Below are positions 22,711 to 31,168 of a DNA stretch of 35,273 nucleotides, piece after piece (the first letter of the stretch is position 1; each line of letters begins with the position of its first letter). The stretch comes from Faecalibacillus intestinalis (GTDB taxonomy: Bacteria > Bacillota_I > Bacilli_A > Erysipelotrichales > Coprobacillaceae), in NCBI RefSeq assembly GCF_003024685.1, contig NZ_PYLQ01000026.1, positions 1-35,273 of the forward strand, in the 5' to 3' direction. The notes beneath the pieces are model-generated. The model made no database searches. It was not told the origin of the DNA and saw only the letters and a program-made list of their open reading frames with translations. The position numbers and the translations under genes were made by a program.

Positions 22711-23398
22711 GTGCTTCCCCCTTATTAAATAACACAGCGCCTATAAAAGCACTTGTAAGAGCTGAAATCGTCATCGCAAAACCACTTGATAATTGATTGA
22801 TGATGGGTAAGTAGTAAAAACCTGAACGGATAATAATTGCAAGAGCTACTACTTTAATTATATTTTTATCTTTTTTCATTCCTGGAATAATAATTGCGAT
22901 AAACATTGCGTATAAAGCAATTGATAAAGCATTACTAATGACCGTAGGTACAATAGAGCCAAGCATTGCCCCTAAGGTTGTTCCAAGCATCCATCCTGCC
23001 GTAGAAATTGAAGCAAGCCCAAAGAAGTAAGTCCGACTCACATTTTCTTCAAGCATCGATAAGGCAAAGATTTCATCGGTAATAAAAAAGCTTAAGAGCC
23101 ATTTATAAATTCCTTTAAACTTTTCATCTACTTTTTGAGAAAGTGAAAGTGACATAAACGCATAACGAATATTCACGGTCAATTCCACGATTGCCATTTC
23201 TAAATAGGTCCCTTGTCCTGCAATAATTCCTAGTGAAGCAAATTGCCCTGCTGAAGTAAGATTCAATAGCGAGATCAAAACTGCTTGTATCACACTAAAT
23301 CCCATTGATACAGCAATCGCTCCAAAAGAAAAAGACACAGATAAATAGCCTAAAGCAATTGGTATTCCATTTTTCATTCCTCTTTTTATTTCTTTCAT
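22703..23398 (-). CDS. azlC: AzlC-family branched-chain amino-acid exporter large subunit
   Basis: A 231-residue membrane protein with seven to eight helices. Family marks: GIPIALGYLSVSFSFGAIA at the N-terminus, SAGQFASLGIIAGQGTYLEMAIVELTVNIRYAFMSLSLS (seen as TVNIRYAFMSLSL) and FITDEIFALSM. The start is not certain: ATG 23396-23398 lacks a clear ribosome site, and TATAAT ends only nine bases before it, which would suit a nearly leaderless mRNA; TTG 23414-23416 would add six residues. Operon with azlD. Confidence 0.88.
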   Translation of the reverse strand: MKEIKRGMKNGIPIALGYLSVSFSFGAIAVSMGFSVIQAVLISLLNLTSAGQFASLGIIAGQGTYLEMAIVELTVNIRYAFMSLSLSQKVDEKFKGIYKWLLSFFITDEIFALSMLEENVSRTYFFGLASISTAGWMLGTTLGAMLGSIVPTVISNALSIALYAMFIAIIIPGMKKDKNIIKVVALAIIIRSGFYYLPIINQLSSGFAMTISALTSAFIGAVLFNKGEAHG

Positions 23399-23417
23399 AA
23401 CGTGTCCATTATACAAA

Positions 23418-23448
23418 AATATCCTCGATAACTCTACAATTACCGAGG
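23418..23448 (-). terminator. Terminator of the YczE-type gene
   Basis: Stem ATAT-CCTCG / CGAGG-ATAT (one bulge) with a 16-nt loop and a T run on the minus strand, just past the gene's stop and directly before azlC. Confidence 0.65.
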
Positions 23449-23454
23449 AATATT

Positions 23455-24102
23455 TTAGGCAAATTTTTCAACAATTGGTTTTGATACCAATTTATTCCAT
23501 GTACTAATTAAGGGACCTGTACCAAACATTAAAATAATTGTCGCAATTCCTAATGGTCCACCTGTAATAAACCCAATTAAAACACAAACAACATCTGTCA
23601 TAATACGGCATACTGGATAAGATGGTGACATCACATCTGCCATATAAATAGATAAAGCATCATAACATCCAGTTCCAAGATCTGATGTGATATATAAAGA
23701 GCATCCAAGTGTAACAAATAAAATACCAATCGCTAAAACCACGAATTTCATTGGTAATGAAAATGGTATAACATCCGGTGAAGAAACATTAAATAATTGA
23801 CAATAAACATTATTAAAGAATTGTACAAAGAAACCAAGTAAAAACATATTAATAATGGCACCAATATTTAAATATTTTAAATTACTTCTACTTAATAAAA
23901 TTAAAATTAAAAATAAGATTGCATTAACACTTCCTTGAAAAACACCTAAAGGTATATTTAATAAACTACTGATTCCTGTTGTCATTGATGTAAATGGATC
24001 AATTCCCATTTGTGATATACGACATGTTGAAACACCTATAGCGATAATAATATTTCCAATTAAAGAAATAGTTGCTAGTTTGATTGAAAACTTAAATTTC
24101 AT
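23455..24102 (-). CDS. YczE/YyaS/YitT-like integral membrane protein
   Basis: A 215-residue protein with five to six hydrophobic helices. The pattern GNIIIAIGVSTCRISQMGIDPFTSMTTGIS, GVFQGSVNAILFLILILLSR and SDLGTGCYDALSIY is characteristic of the YczE/YyaS family, which is widespread in Bacillota and of unclear function. Ribosome site GAGGTGAAAG before ATG 24100-24102. It stands between the two-component system and azlCD with a terminator on both sides. Confidence 0.82.
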   Translation of the reverse strand: MKFKFSIKLATISLIGNIIIAIGVSTCRISQMGIDPFTSMTTGISSLLNIPLGVFQGSVNAILFLILILLSRSNLKYLNIGAIINMFLLGFFVQFFNNVYCQLFNVSSPDVIPFSLPMKFVVLAIGILFVTLGCSLYITSDLGTGCYDALSIYMADVMSPSYPVCRIMTDVVCVLIGFITGGPLGIATIILMFGTGPLISTWNKLVSKPIVEKFA

Positions 24103-24168
24103 ACTTTCACCTCTTTCAAAAGTATTATACTTATTTTTTAATCTTTGAATTTTATTTTCAAAATACGA

Positions 24169-24196
24169 AAAACTATCTCAAAAATGAGATAGTTTT
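24169..24196 (-). terminator. Terminator after the VanRS-like two-component operon
   Basis: A 12-bp perfect stem AAAACTATCTCA / TGAGATAGTTTT with AAAA loop. The stop of the 34-residue micropeptide (24173-24175) lies in the far arm. Confidence 0.9.
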
Positions 24197-24277
24197 ATAA
24201 ATCATAAAAATCATTTCTGTATTGATTATAAGAAGAAGGAGAAAGAGTAAGATCCAGGGTATAATCTTTTTAATCAT
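24173..24277 (-). CDS. 34-residue single-helix membrane micropeptide
   Basis: Reads MIKKIIPWILLFLLLLIIN, then TEMIFMIYKTISFLR and TAG. Two lysines, then about 20 strongly hydrophobic residues, as in a one-pass membrane peptide. Its ATG overlaps the stop of the histidine kinase (ATGATTAA), so it would be translated by coupling; the ribosome site (AAGAAAATAG) is weak. It ends in the operon terminator. Too short for standard gene calling. It could be chance, but overlap, composition and the similar peptide at the other end of the operon favour a real gene. Confidence 0.5.
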   Translation of the reverse strand: MIKKIIPWILLFLLLLIINTEMIFMIYKTISFLR

Positions 24278-26465
24278 TTTCTATTTTCTTAGGAAAGATA
24301 ATTGTTGTCTTAAAGAGATCACCATCTACATTCACTTCAAAAGTTCCACCTTGAACCTCCACAAAGCTTTTACAAATGGCAAGTCCTAAACCAGAACCTT
24401 CACTTTTACGTGAAGTATCCCCTTGTACAAATCTTTCTGTTAAATCATCTGAATTTGATATTTCATGTGCTGAAATATTTTTGAAAACGACAATGACTTG
24501 TTGATTCGTTTCAACGATTTGTAAATAAACTCGTGTATATTCTAAAGCGTATTTACAAATATTTTGACATAAATTTTCTAAAACACGATAAGTTTTTTCA
24601 CTGTCTAAATGACAAATGATTTTTTTATTTTCATAATCATTTTTTAGATTTAAATGATGATGTTCAAATTGTTCTTGATATTCAAAGAGTACTTGTTGTA
24701 ATAAAGCATGAATATCTAAATCTATAGGATTTAATTGGATATTTCCACTATTGACTTTAGATACTTCAAATAGATCTTCAATAAGTGTTTTTAATCTTTT
24801 AGTATTTCGATCTAAAATATCAATATATTCATCTTGTTGTTCTTTTGATAAATCTTCATTTTTTAATAAATCAATATAAGAAATAATAGATGTTAAAGGT
24901 GTTTTTAAATCATGAGAAACATTACTAATCAATTCAGTTTTCATCTTTTGTGATGCAACTTCTTTACTTACCGCATCTTTAAAACCATCATTGATACAAT
25001 TAAGTTCATCTTTCAAAGAATTAAATAATCCAAGATCTTGATTGATTTTATCGTTAAATTCTCCTTGAGATAAATGATGCGCTGATTGTAATAGAATTTG
25101 ATAATCATTTGTAACCTGTGTAAGCATCTTTTTAGAAATTAACATGATTATAATTACTGCTACAAAAGATACAAGACACGTAAGTACAACATAAACTCTT
25201 ATACTATAGTAATAAACACCCATTCCTGTTACCGACATAAAGAAACTAATAAATAACAGTATTCCTTCTATAAAGATACCACTCATAATTCCTATTTTTA
25301 AAACAATATTTCCACTTTGATTTTTCAAATCAAATTGTACCAAACTTTTAATTTCTTCTTTAAAAGAACGATAAATACTACATATAAGTGTATGTTTTTT
25401 TAGAAAATCTTTTCCAAAAACAAGAATCGATTTAATATAAAATATAAAATACATAATTAAAGCATAGAAAACAAACCACCCAAAGATATTAACTAATGGT
25501 TCTAAAGCAACACCTGCACCCGCCATACCTTTTTCTCTTATCATCCAGGCAAAAGTCCCACTCCATGACTCTCTTAAAACTTCTGTCATAACAGTAAGCC
25601 ACAAAGCTGTAGCAATAGAATAAAGAATAAACATAAAGAAAAGTTTAATGTTGACAACAGTTTTAAAGGGTTCGATATCAATAACTTTTCTTACTGGAAT
25701 TAATAACATACAAACAACTAATACTGCAATACATACAAAAACATAGGTCATTAAAGTATCAGAAATAGAAACTTTATTCGTATAGTTTTGTTCCAAATAA
25801 CTATTTGTTGGTAGTTTTTTAGGAACTGCAATCAATACTTTGATATTTGTTGGATTTTTAACAGTAATATTGTTGATAATATCGTTTTCTTCTTCATCTA
25901 AATAATCGTTTTTAAAGAGTTGATCAAAGGATGTATTGTAGAAAGAGCCTTCCCAATCGTTAGACTTACTTCCTTGTAAAGAAACATTCCCATTTTCATC
26001 AAAATCAATAGTTGTATACCATTGGTAATTCTTTAAAATATTTTTATCATTAGATTCAAATGCTTTCCTTAAATTCTTTTTTGAATTTGTAAAACAAATC
26101 TTTTCATCACTTTTATCATAAACATAATATTGAATTCCTCGACTTTCTCGAGAATTATTATCTTCTAAATACATGATAAAATCTTTAAAAGCACTTTTTA
26201 AAGAATAACCATCATTTATTTCACCATCAATATCTCCGCTTACATAATGATTAAATAAATCATAATCTCCTTTTCTTCTTTGAATTTTCACATCTAACAT
26301 AATGCTTTTTTCCATCAAAATATTTGTAAAATCACTCTTATTATTTTCTAAATTAAGACTTGATGTTGTTGTCTTTTCTTTTACTCCATAACTTAAATAA
26401 GTAACAAGAGATGCAACAATTAAAATAGAAAACAAAAAGATTTTAAGTATTCTTTTATTTTTCAT
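24270..26465 (-). CDS. VanS/PhoR-class sensor histidine kinase with multi-span membrane region
   Basis: A 731-residue kinase. A first helix (IFLFSILIVASLVTYLSYG, residues 10-28), an extracellular region of about 200 residues, then about five helices (ADTLMTYVFVCIAVLVVCML onward to VAVIIIMLISKKML), a linker and the HisKA box LISNVSHDLKTPLTSIISY with H518. The ATPase domain shows RVLENLCQNICKYA (N-box), then SEGSGLGLAICKSFVEVQGG (G2). The usual D-x-G-x-G (G1) motif is replaced by VVFKNISAHEI, as in some VanS-like kinases of gut Bacillota. Start ATG after AGGAGG, eight bases past the regulator stop. Signal unknown; cell-envelope stress or peptides are usual for this class. Confidence 0.9.
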   Translation of the reverse strand: MKNKRILKIFLFSILIVASLVTYLSYGVKEKTTTSSLNLENNKSDFTNILMEKSIMLDVKIQRRKGDYDLFNHYVSGDIDGEINDGYSLKSAFKDFIMYLEDNNSRESRGIQYYVYDKSDEKICFTNSKKNLRKAFESNDKNILKNYQWYTTIDFDENGNVSLQGSKSNDWEGSFYNTSFDQLFKNDYLDEEENDIINNITVKNPTNIKVLIAVPKKLPTNSYLEQNYTNKVSISDTLMTYVFVCIAVLVVCMLLIPVRKVIDIEPFKTVVNIKLFFMFILYSIATALWLTVMTEVLRESWSGTFAWMIREKGMAGAGVALEPLVNIFGWFVFYALIMYFIFYIKSILVFGKDFLKKHTLICSIYRSFKEEIKSLVQFDLKNQSGNIVLKIGIMSGIFIEGILLFISFFMSVTGMGVYYYSIRVYVVLTCLVSFVAVIIIMLISKKMLTQVTNDYQILLQSAHHLSQGEFNDKINQDLGLFNSLKDELNCINDGFKDAVSKEVASQKMKTELISNVSHDLKTPLTSIISYIDLLKNEDLSKEQQDEYIDILDRNTKRLKTLIEDLFEVSKVNSGNIQLNPIDLDIHALLQQVLFEYQEQFEHHHLNLKNDYENKKIICHLDSEKTYRVLENLCQNICKYALEYTRVYLQIVETNQQVIVVFKNISAHEISNSDDLTERFVQGDTSRKSEGSGLGLAICKSFVEVQGGTFEVNVDGDLFKTTIIFPKKIEND

Positions 26466-26473
26466 GTTTCCTC

Positions 26474-27175
26474 CTATTGTTTATCAATTTTATATCCAAC
26501 ACCCCAAACAACTTTTAAATATTGTGGTTTTTTAGGATTAATTTCTATTTTTTCTCTTAAATTACGCACATGGACCATTACGGTTTCACTATTGATTGCT
26601 TCTTCGTTCCAAACGCGTTCATAAATATCATCTGCAGAAAATACTTTTCCTGCATTTTTCATTAATAATTCAAGTATTTTAAATTCAATGGGTGTCACTT
26701 TGACATTTTTACCATCAACCGAAACTGTCTTTGTATCAACATTGAGTTCAAGACCTCCACAAATATAAACATGATCACTTTCTTTTGGTGCTGTCACATC
26801 TAAATAACGTCCATATCTTCTTAAATGTGAGCGTACTCTAGCCATAAGTTCCATAGGTACAAATGGTTTTGTTACATAATCATCGCCACCTAAATTAAGT
26901 CCCATGATTTTATCAATATCTTCTGATTTTGCTGAAAGAAAAATTACTGGAAAATCATATCTTTCTCTTAGCTTAGAAACCATTGTTAAACCATCCATCC
27001 TTGGCATCATAATATCAACGATTGCTAAATGAATCGTTTCTTTTTCAATAATTTCTAAGCCTTCTAATCCATCATTTCCTACATAAACATCATATCCTTG
27101 ATTTTCTAAATAAATTTTAATTGCATTTGCAATTTCTGTGTCATCTTCAACAACTAATACATGATATTTTTCCAT
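26474..27175 (-). CDS. OmpR/PhoB-family response regulator
   Basis: A 233-residue regulator: receiver residues 1-120 with D11/D12 (VVEDD), phosphoacceptor D54 (LAIVDIMMPRMDG), and VTKPFVPMEL lysine; winged HTH about 135-230 (VTPIEFKILELLMKNAGKVFSADDIYERVW, seen as VTPIEFKILELLMKN; MVHVRNLREKI; VVWGVGYKI). Partner of the following kinase. Two tandem 11-bp repeats upstream of the operon fit an autoregulatory site. A 29-residue micropeptide ends within its ribosome site. Confidence 0.95.
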   Translation of the reverse strand: MEKYHVLVVEDDTEIANAIKIYLENQGYDVYVGNDGLEGLEIIEKETIHLAIVDIMMPRMDGLTMVSKLRERYDFPVIFLSAKSEDIDKIMGLNLGGDDYVTKPFVPMELMARVRSHLRRYGRYLDVTAPKESDHVYICGGLELNVDTKTVSVDGKNVKVTPIEFKILELLMKNAGKVFSADDIYERVWNEEAINSETVMVHVRNLREKIEINPKKPQYLKVVWGVGYKIDKQ

Positions 27176-27190
27176 TCCCTTTTTAACTCC

Positions 27191-27280
27191 TTATCTAAGC
27201 ATTGAAAACAATGCAAAACTAATACATATATACCCTGCATAAATACAGCTTATTAAAATCATTTTGTTTAATCTTTCCAT
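27191..27280 (-). CDS. 29-residue single-helix membrane micropeptide before the response regulator
   Basis: Reads MERLNKMILISCIYAGYI, then CISFALFSMLR and TAA. Charged start, about 20 hydrophobic residues, arginine end: a one-pass membrane peptide. A strong ribosome site (AAGAGGTGAGG) precedes ATG 27278-27280, and the stop (TAAGGAG) overlaps the ribosome site of the response-regulator gene, pointing to coupling. It is the main content of the 318-base gap 27176-27494. No family recognised; a leader peptide or a small modulator of the kinase are both possible. Confidence 0.65.
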   Translation of the reverse strand: MERLNKMILISCIYAGYICISFALFSMLR

Positions 27281-27301
27281 CTTCCTCACCTCTTGTCTTA
27301 A

Positions 27302-27359
27302 AGTATAGAGATGATTTATAAATATTTTCTTTTTATCTTTCTAAAGATTTTCTTAAGAT
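27302..27359 (-). promoter_or_regulatory. Promoter and tandem response-regulator boxes of the two-component operon
   Basis: Two contiguous 11-bp direct repeats on the minus strand, ATCTTAAGAAA (27349-27359) and ATCTTTAGAAA (27338-27348), differ at one base. A TATACT -10 (27302-27307) lies 30 bp downstream with no good -35, so the repeats end about 7 bp before the -35 position, as in PhoB/OmpR-activated promoters. Confidence 0.65.
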
Positions 27360-27453
27360 TAAAACTAACTCTATTGTACATAATCTTTCGTAAAAAAGGA
27401 AATCTCTCATTAATATAAGATTATTTGTCTATTTTTAAATGAATAATTAAAAT

Positions 27454-27485
27454 AACTCTCACCTAACAAGAGAGTTTGCTATAAT
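27454..27485 (+). promoter_or_regulatory. merR promoter with dyad
   Basis: AACTCTC-N9-GAGAGTT (27454-27476), perfect 7-bp arms, directly upstream of TATAAT (27480-27485). There is no good -35; with a MerR-type 19-bp spacer it would be ACTCTC at 27455-27460. Likely autoregulatory MerR site. Confidence 0.65.
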
Positions 27486-27503
27486 CTTATTGAGGTGATA
27501 CGA

Positions 27504-28343
27504 ATGAATAATAACTATTTAAGCATTGGTGAAATGGCCAAAATGAATCATATTACTGTAACAACTTTAAGATTATATGATGAACTTGATTTATTAAAGC
27601 CTGTTTATGTTAATCCTGAGACAAATTATCGCTATTATGATATTAAACAAAATGCACGTTTAGATTTGATTCAATATATGAAAGAACTTCAAATGAATCT
27701 TAAAGAAATTAAGGAACTTCTTGATAAAGAAGATATTAATTTAATTGAAGCCATTTTAATTAAAAAGAAACAACAGCTTTCTATACAAATCAATGATTTA
27801 CAAAGAACTAAAGATGCTATTTCAAGAACGATTTATAGTTTAGAAAGGTATCGTAAATCACCCCCAAGTGGGACAATTACTTTAGAATATATTGACCGTC
27901 GAAGAATTTATGTCATGAATACTGACATTAATTTTTATGAACATGATTTAGATGTTTATGAACATCTTTTAAATCAATTAAAAAATAATATGCTTTCTCG
28001 TCATTATTCACAAATTTATTATTGTAATGCGGGTACTTTTCTTTCCAAAGAAAGATTTTTAAAACAAGAGTTTATTTCAGATCGTATTTTTGTATTTGTG
28101 GATGATCATTTTCCTGAAAAAGATATTCAAATTATTGAAAATGGAATGTATGCTTGTATTTATCTTGATGATTTTCATCAAGAAATAGATTATGCAAAAC
28201 GTCTTCTTGATTATTGTCGAATGAACAATTTAATAATATATGGAGATTATATTTGTGAAGTTTTAAGTGAACTCAGTATGTTTGATCATCATGAACGTTC
28301 AATGTTTTTAAGATTACAAGTTCCTGTTTTTTTTAAAAAATAG
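27504..28343 (+). CDS. MerR-family regulator with effector-binding domain
   Basis: A 279-residue regulator. N-terminal MerR HTH (LSIGEMAKMNHITVTTLRLYDELDLLKP, then PETNYRYYDIKQ), a long dimer helix (about 75-115) and a C-terminal GyrI/BmrR-like effector domain (GTITLEYIDRRRIYVMNTD, ending in FLRLQVPV). No cysteine metal site at the helix end, so the ligand is more likely a small organic molecule. Start at ATG 27504-27506 behind TTGAGGTGA; a GTG nine bases upstream lies in that site. It is followed after 59 bp by the Ord-like dehydrogenase, whose promoter has a 19-bp MerR-type spacer. Confidence 0.88.
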   Translation: MNNNYLSIGEMAKMNHITVTTLRLYDELDLLKPVYVNPETNYRYYDIKQNARLDLIQYMKELQMNLKEIKELLDKEDINLIEAILIKKKQQLSIQINDLQRTKDAISRTIYSLERYRKSPPSGTITLEYIDRRRIYVMNTDINFYEHDLDVYEHLLNQLKNNMLSRHYSQIYYCNAGTFLSKERFLKQEFISDRIFVFVDDHFPEKDIQIIENGMYACIYLDDFHQEIDYAKRLLDYCRMNNLIIYGDYICEVLSELSMFDHHERSMFLRLQVPVFFKK

Positions 28344-28374
28344 TTGACTCTCATGTTGGATAAGACTCTATGAT
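28344..28374 (+). promoter_or_regulatory. MerR-type promoter of the Ord-like dehydrogenase
   Basis: TTGACT (28344-28349), 19-bp spacer, TATGAT (28369-28374). The long spacer is the hallmark of MerR-activated promoters; ACTCTCA next to -35 matches the half site of the merR dyad. It starts at the base after the merR stop. Confidence 0.7.
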
Positions 28375-28402
28375 ATAAGTAAAGAAATAGGAGGCATACA
28401 AT

Positions 28403-29428
28403 ATGGAAAAGATTAAAGTTGTACAATATGGCTGTGGAAAGATGGCAAAATATATTATTCGTTATCTTTATGAAAATGGTGCAATGATTGTTGGTGCCAT
28501 TGATACTAATCCAGCTATTATTGGAATGGATATTGGTGATTTTGCAGGTCTTGGTATTAAGACTGGTGTTTGTATTAGTGATCAAGCTGATCAAGTTTTA
28601 GATGAAACAGATCCTGATATCGCTGTTGTCACTTTATTTAGTTTAGTCAGTGATTGCTTCGATCATTATGTAAAATGTTTATCAAGAGGAATTAGTGTTA
28701 TTTCTACATGTGAAGAAGCAACATATAGTTGGACAACTGATCCAGTTCGTACAAATCAATTAGATGTTATCGCAAAAGAAAATGGATGTACTTTTGTTGG
28801 TAGTGGTATGGAAGATATCTTCTGGGTAAATATGGTTGGTTTAGTAGCCGGTGGATGTCACTCTATTAAAAAGATTGAAGGTGCTGTAAGTTATAATGTC
28901 GAAGATTATGGATTAGCTCTTGCCAAAGCTCATGGAGTTGGTTTAACACCTGAAGAATTTGAAGCAAGTATTGCTCATCCAGAAGTATTAGAACCTTCTT
29001 ATGTATGGAATTCAAATGAAGCTTTAGCTGCACGTATGGGATGGACAATTAAGTCACAAACTCAAAAATGTGTTCCTTATTTCCATGAAACAGATCTTTA
29101 TTCTTCTACTTTAGGAAAAACCATTCCAAAAGGAAATTGTATTGGTATGGCTGCTGTTGTTACAACAGAAACCTTCCAAGGACCAATTATTGAAACACAA
29201 TGTATTGGTAAAGTTTATGGAGAAGATGATGGAGATATGTGTGATTGGAAAATTACAGGTGAACCAGATACAGAGTTTCATGTTGTAAAACCTGCAACGG
29301 TTGAACATACATGTGCAACGATTGTCAATCGTATTCCAACTGTTTTAGTTGCACCTGCTGGTGTAGTTACAGTTGATGAATTAGATCGTTTAGATTATTT
29401 AACTTATCCTATGGAATATCATATTTAA
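28403..29428 (+). CDS. Dihydrodipicolinate-reductase-like / 2,4-diaminopentanoate-dehydrogenase-like oxidoreductase
   Basis: A 341-residue NAD(P)-dependent enzyme. The N-terminal Rossmann motif is [17 protein letters not shown], then [16 protein letters not shown]. It resembles the Ord (2,4-diaminopentanoate dehydrogenase) group, related to dihydrodipicolinate reductase, by [38 protein letters not shown] and the C-terminal [20 protein letters not shown]. Ord removes the amine of 2,4-diaminopentanoate in ornithine fermentation; none of the other ornithine-pathway genes are near, so the substrate here may be another amino acid or amine. Ribosome site AGGAGG before ATG 28403. Expression probably depends on the upstream MerR. 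Confidence 0.78.
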   Translation: MEKIKVVQYGCGKMAKYIIRYLYENGAMIVGAIDTNPAIIGMDIGDFAGLGIKTGVCISDQADQVLDETDPDIAVVTLFSLVSDCFDHYVKCLSRGISVISTCEEATYSWTTDPVRTNQLDVIAKENGCTFVGSGMEDIFWVNMVGLVAGGCHSIKKIEGAVSYNVEDYGLALAKAHGVGLTPEEFEASIAHPEVLEPSYVWNSNEALAARMGWTIKSQTQKCVPYFHETDLYSSTLGKTIPKGNCIGMAAVVTTETFQGPIIETQCIGKVYGEDDGDMCDWKITGEPDTEFHVVKPATVEHTCATIVNRIPTVLVAPAGVVTVDELDRLDYLTYPMEYHI

Positions 29429-29431
29429 TGT

Positions 29432-29459
29432 AAAAGCAGAGCTTAGGCTCTGCTTTTTT
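29432..29459. terminator. Bidirectional terminator
   Basis: An 11-bp perfect stem AAAAGCAGAGC / GCTCTGCTTTT with TTAG loop between the convergent Ord-like and glucosidase genes. The glucosidase TAA stop (29443-29445) sits in the loop. Confidence 0.92.
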
Positions 29460-31098
29460 GATAGAAAACAATACTTTCATAGGGTTTAAGAATTCCTTTT
29501 TGATGTTGATTATAGTTTTGAATCAATACTTTTTCATTATTTAAAATAGATGCATCATAGCTTACTTCCTTATCCGTAAAATTACAATAAACATAAAGTT
29601 CTTCATCTTGATAAAGACGTTTATAGGCATAAATATTTTCATCATTTTTCATTATTAACTCATATTTACCTAAAGTAATGATTTCATATTCTTTTCTTAA
29701 TTGAATTAATTTTTGATAAGTATGAAAAATAGAATTTGTATCTTTCATTTCTGCTTCAGCATTGATTGTTTGATAATTTGGATTCATCATAATCCAAGGA
29801 ATATGTTCACTAAACCCTGCATTTTTTTCTTTGTTCCATTGCATTGGTGTTCTAGCGTTATCTCTACTTGATTTTCTCATATAGCGTAACATATCTTCAT
29901 GACTTACCGATTTTTCTATTTCTACAAGTTGTTTATAACTATTGAATGTTTCAATATCTCGATAATCATCAAGTGAATTAAAAGGTACATTTGTCATCCC
30001 CAATTCTTCCCCTTGATAAATATAAGGTGTCCCTTGCATCATATGTAAACATATCGCCAACATTTTTGCTGATTTTTCATGACACAAAGGAGAAGAAGTA
30101 TCACCAAATCTTGAAACACATCGTGGTTGATCATGATTATTCCAGAACAAAGAATTCCAAGCCTGTTGATACATTCCTACTTGCCATCTCGACATAATTT
30201 GTTTTAAATCTTTTAAAGAAAATCTTTGATCTGTCCATTTATTAACTTCTGCACCATCAACATTCATTAGTTCAAACTGAAAGACCATGCTTAATTCTTT
30301 ATTATCTAAAGGAGCATATTTTTTAGCATCCTCGATTGTTACAGCAGGGGTTTCTCCTACTGTTAAAAGTTCTTTTCTAGAAAATACTTTTTGATTCATT
30401 TCTTGAATATATTCATGAATATGTGGTCCATTTGCACATACTTGATGACCTTTAATAGTACTGTCTACATAGTATTGACTTTCATCCTTACTAATAAGAT
30501 TAATGACATCTAAACGAAAACCATCAACACCTTTATCTACCCAGTAATTCATAATATCAATACATTCTTGTCTTACCTTAGGATTTTGCCAATTTAAATC
30601 AGGTTGTTTTTTAGAAAATAAATGCAAATAATACTCATTTGTCTTTTCATCAAGTTCCCAAGCTGAGCCTTGAAAGCAGCTTGTCCAATTATTTGGAACA
30701 TCTCCCTCATTTCCTTCTTTCCAAATATAATAATCTCGATAAGGATTATTTTTAGATTTTTTACTTTCTTGAAACCAAAAATGTTCATCACTTGTATGAT
30801 TAAAAACTAAATCAAGAATAATTTTGATATCTTTTTGATGCGCTTTATCTAATAATTCCTCAAAATCACTCATTGTTCCAAATTCACTTTGAATACTTCT
30901 ATAATCAGAAATATCATAGCCATTATCATCATTTGGAGATTTAAAAATAGGGGTTAACCATAATACATCAACACCTAATGTTTTTAAATAATCAAGTCTT
31001 GAAATAATACCTTGTAGATCTCCCACACCATCATTATTACTATCTTGAAAGCTTTTTACATAAATTTGATAAACAACACTCTTTTTCCACCATTCCAT
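29443..31098 (-). CDS. malL: Oligo-1,6-glucosidase (GH13)
   Basis: A 551-residue intracellular alpha-glucosidase. It starts MEWWKKSVVYQIYVKSFQDS, with the four GH13 regions: LDLVFNHTSDEH, GFRLDVINLI (nucleophile D197), LLTVGETPAV (acid/base E249) and WNNHDQPRC (D323). Val198 after the nucleophile is the residue linked with alpha-1,6 (isomaltose-type) rather than alpha-1,4 specificity in this subfamily. No signal peptide. ATG 31096-31098 has AGGAGG before it; the frame extends upstream but lacks a better start. An AraC regulator lies just upstream on the same strand and probably controls it. Confidence 0.92.
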   Translation of the reverse strand: MEWWKKSVVYQIYVKSFQDSNNDGVGDLQGIISRLDYLKTLGVDVLWLTPIFKSPNDDNGYDISDYRSIQSEFGTMSDFEELLDKAHQKDIKIILDLVFNHTSDEHFWFQESKKSKNNPYRDYYIWKEGNEGDVPNNWTSCFQGSAWELDEKTNEYYLHLFSKKQPDLNWQNPKVRQECIDIMNYWVDKGVDGFRLDVINLISKDESQYYVDSTIKGHQVCANGPHIHEYIQEMNQKVFSRKELLTVGETPAVTIEDAKKYAPLDNKELSMVFQFELMNVDGAEVNKWTDQRFSLKDLKQIMSRWQVGMYQQAWNSLFWNNHDQPRCVSRFGDTSSPLCHEKSAKMLAICLHMMQGTPYIYQGEELGMTNVPFNSLDDYRDIETFNSYKQLVEIEKSVSHEDMLRYMRKSSRDNARTPMQWNKEKNAGFSEHIPWIMMNPNYQTINAEAEMKDTNSIFHTYQKLIQLRKEYEIITLGKYELIMKNDENIYAYKRLYQDEELYVYCNFTDKEVSYDASILNNEKVLIQNYNQHQKGILKPYESIVFYQKSRA

Positions 31099-31168
31099 AT
31101 TGATTCCTCCTGCTTTTATTATTCTCTTTTTATAAAGGAAATTCATTGCCTTTTTTAACAATTTATAG

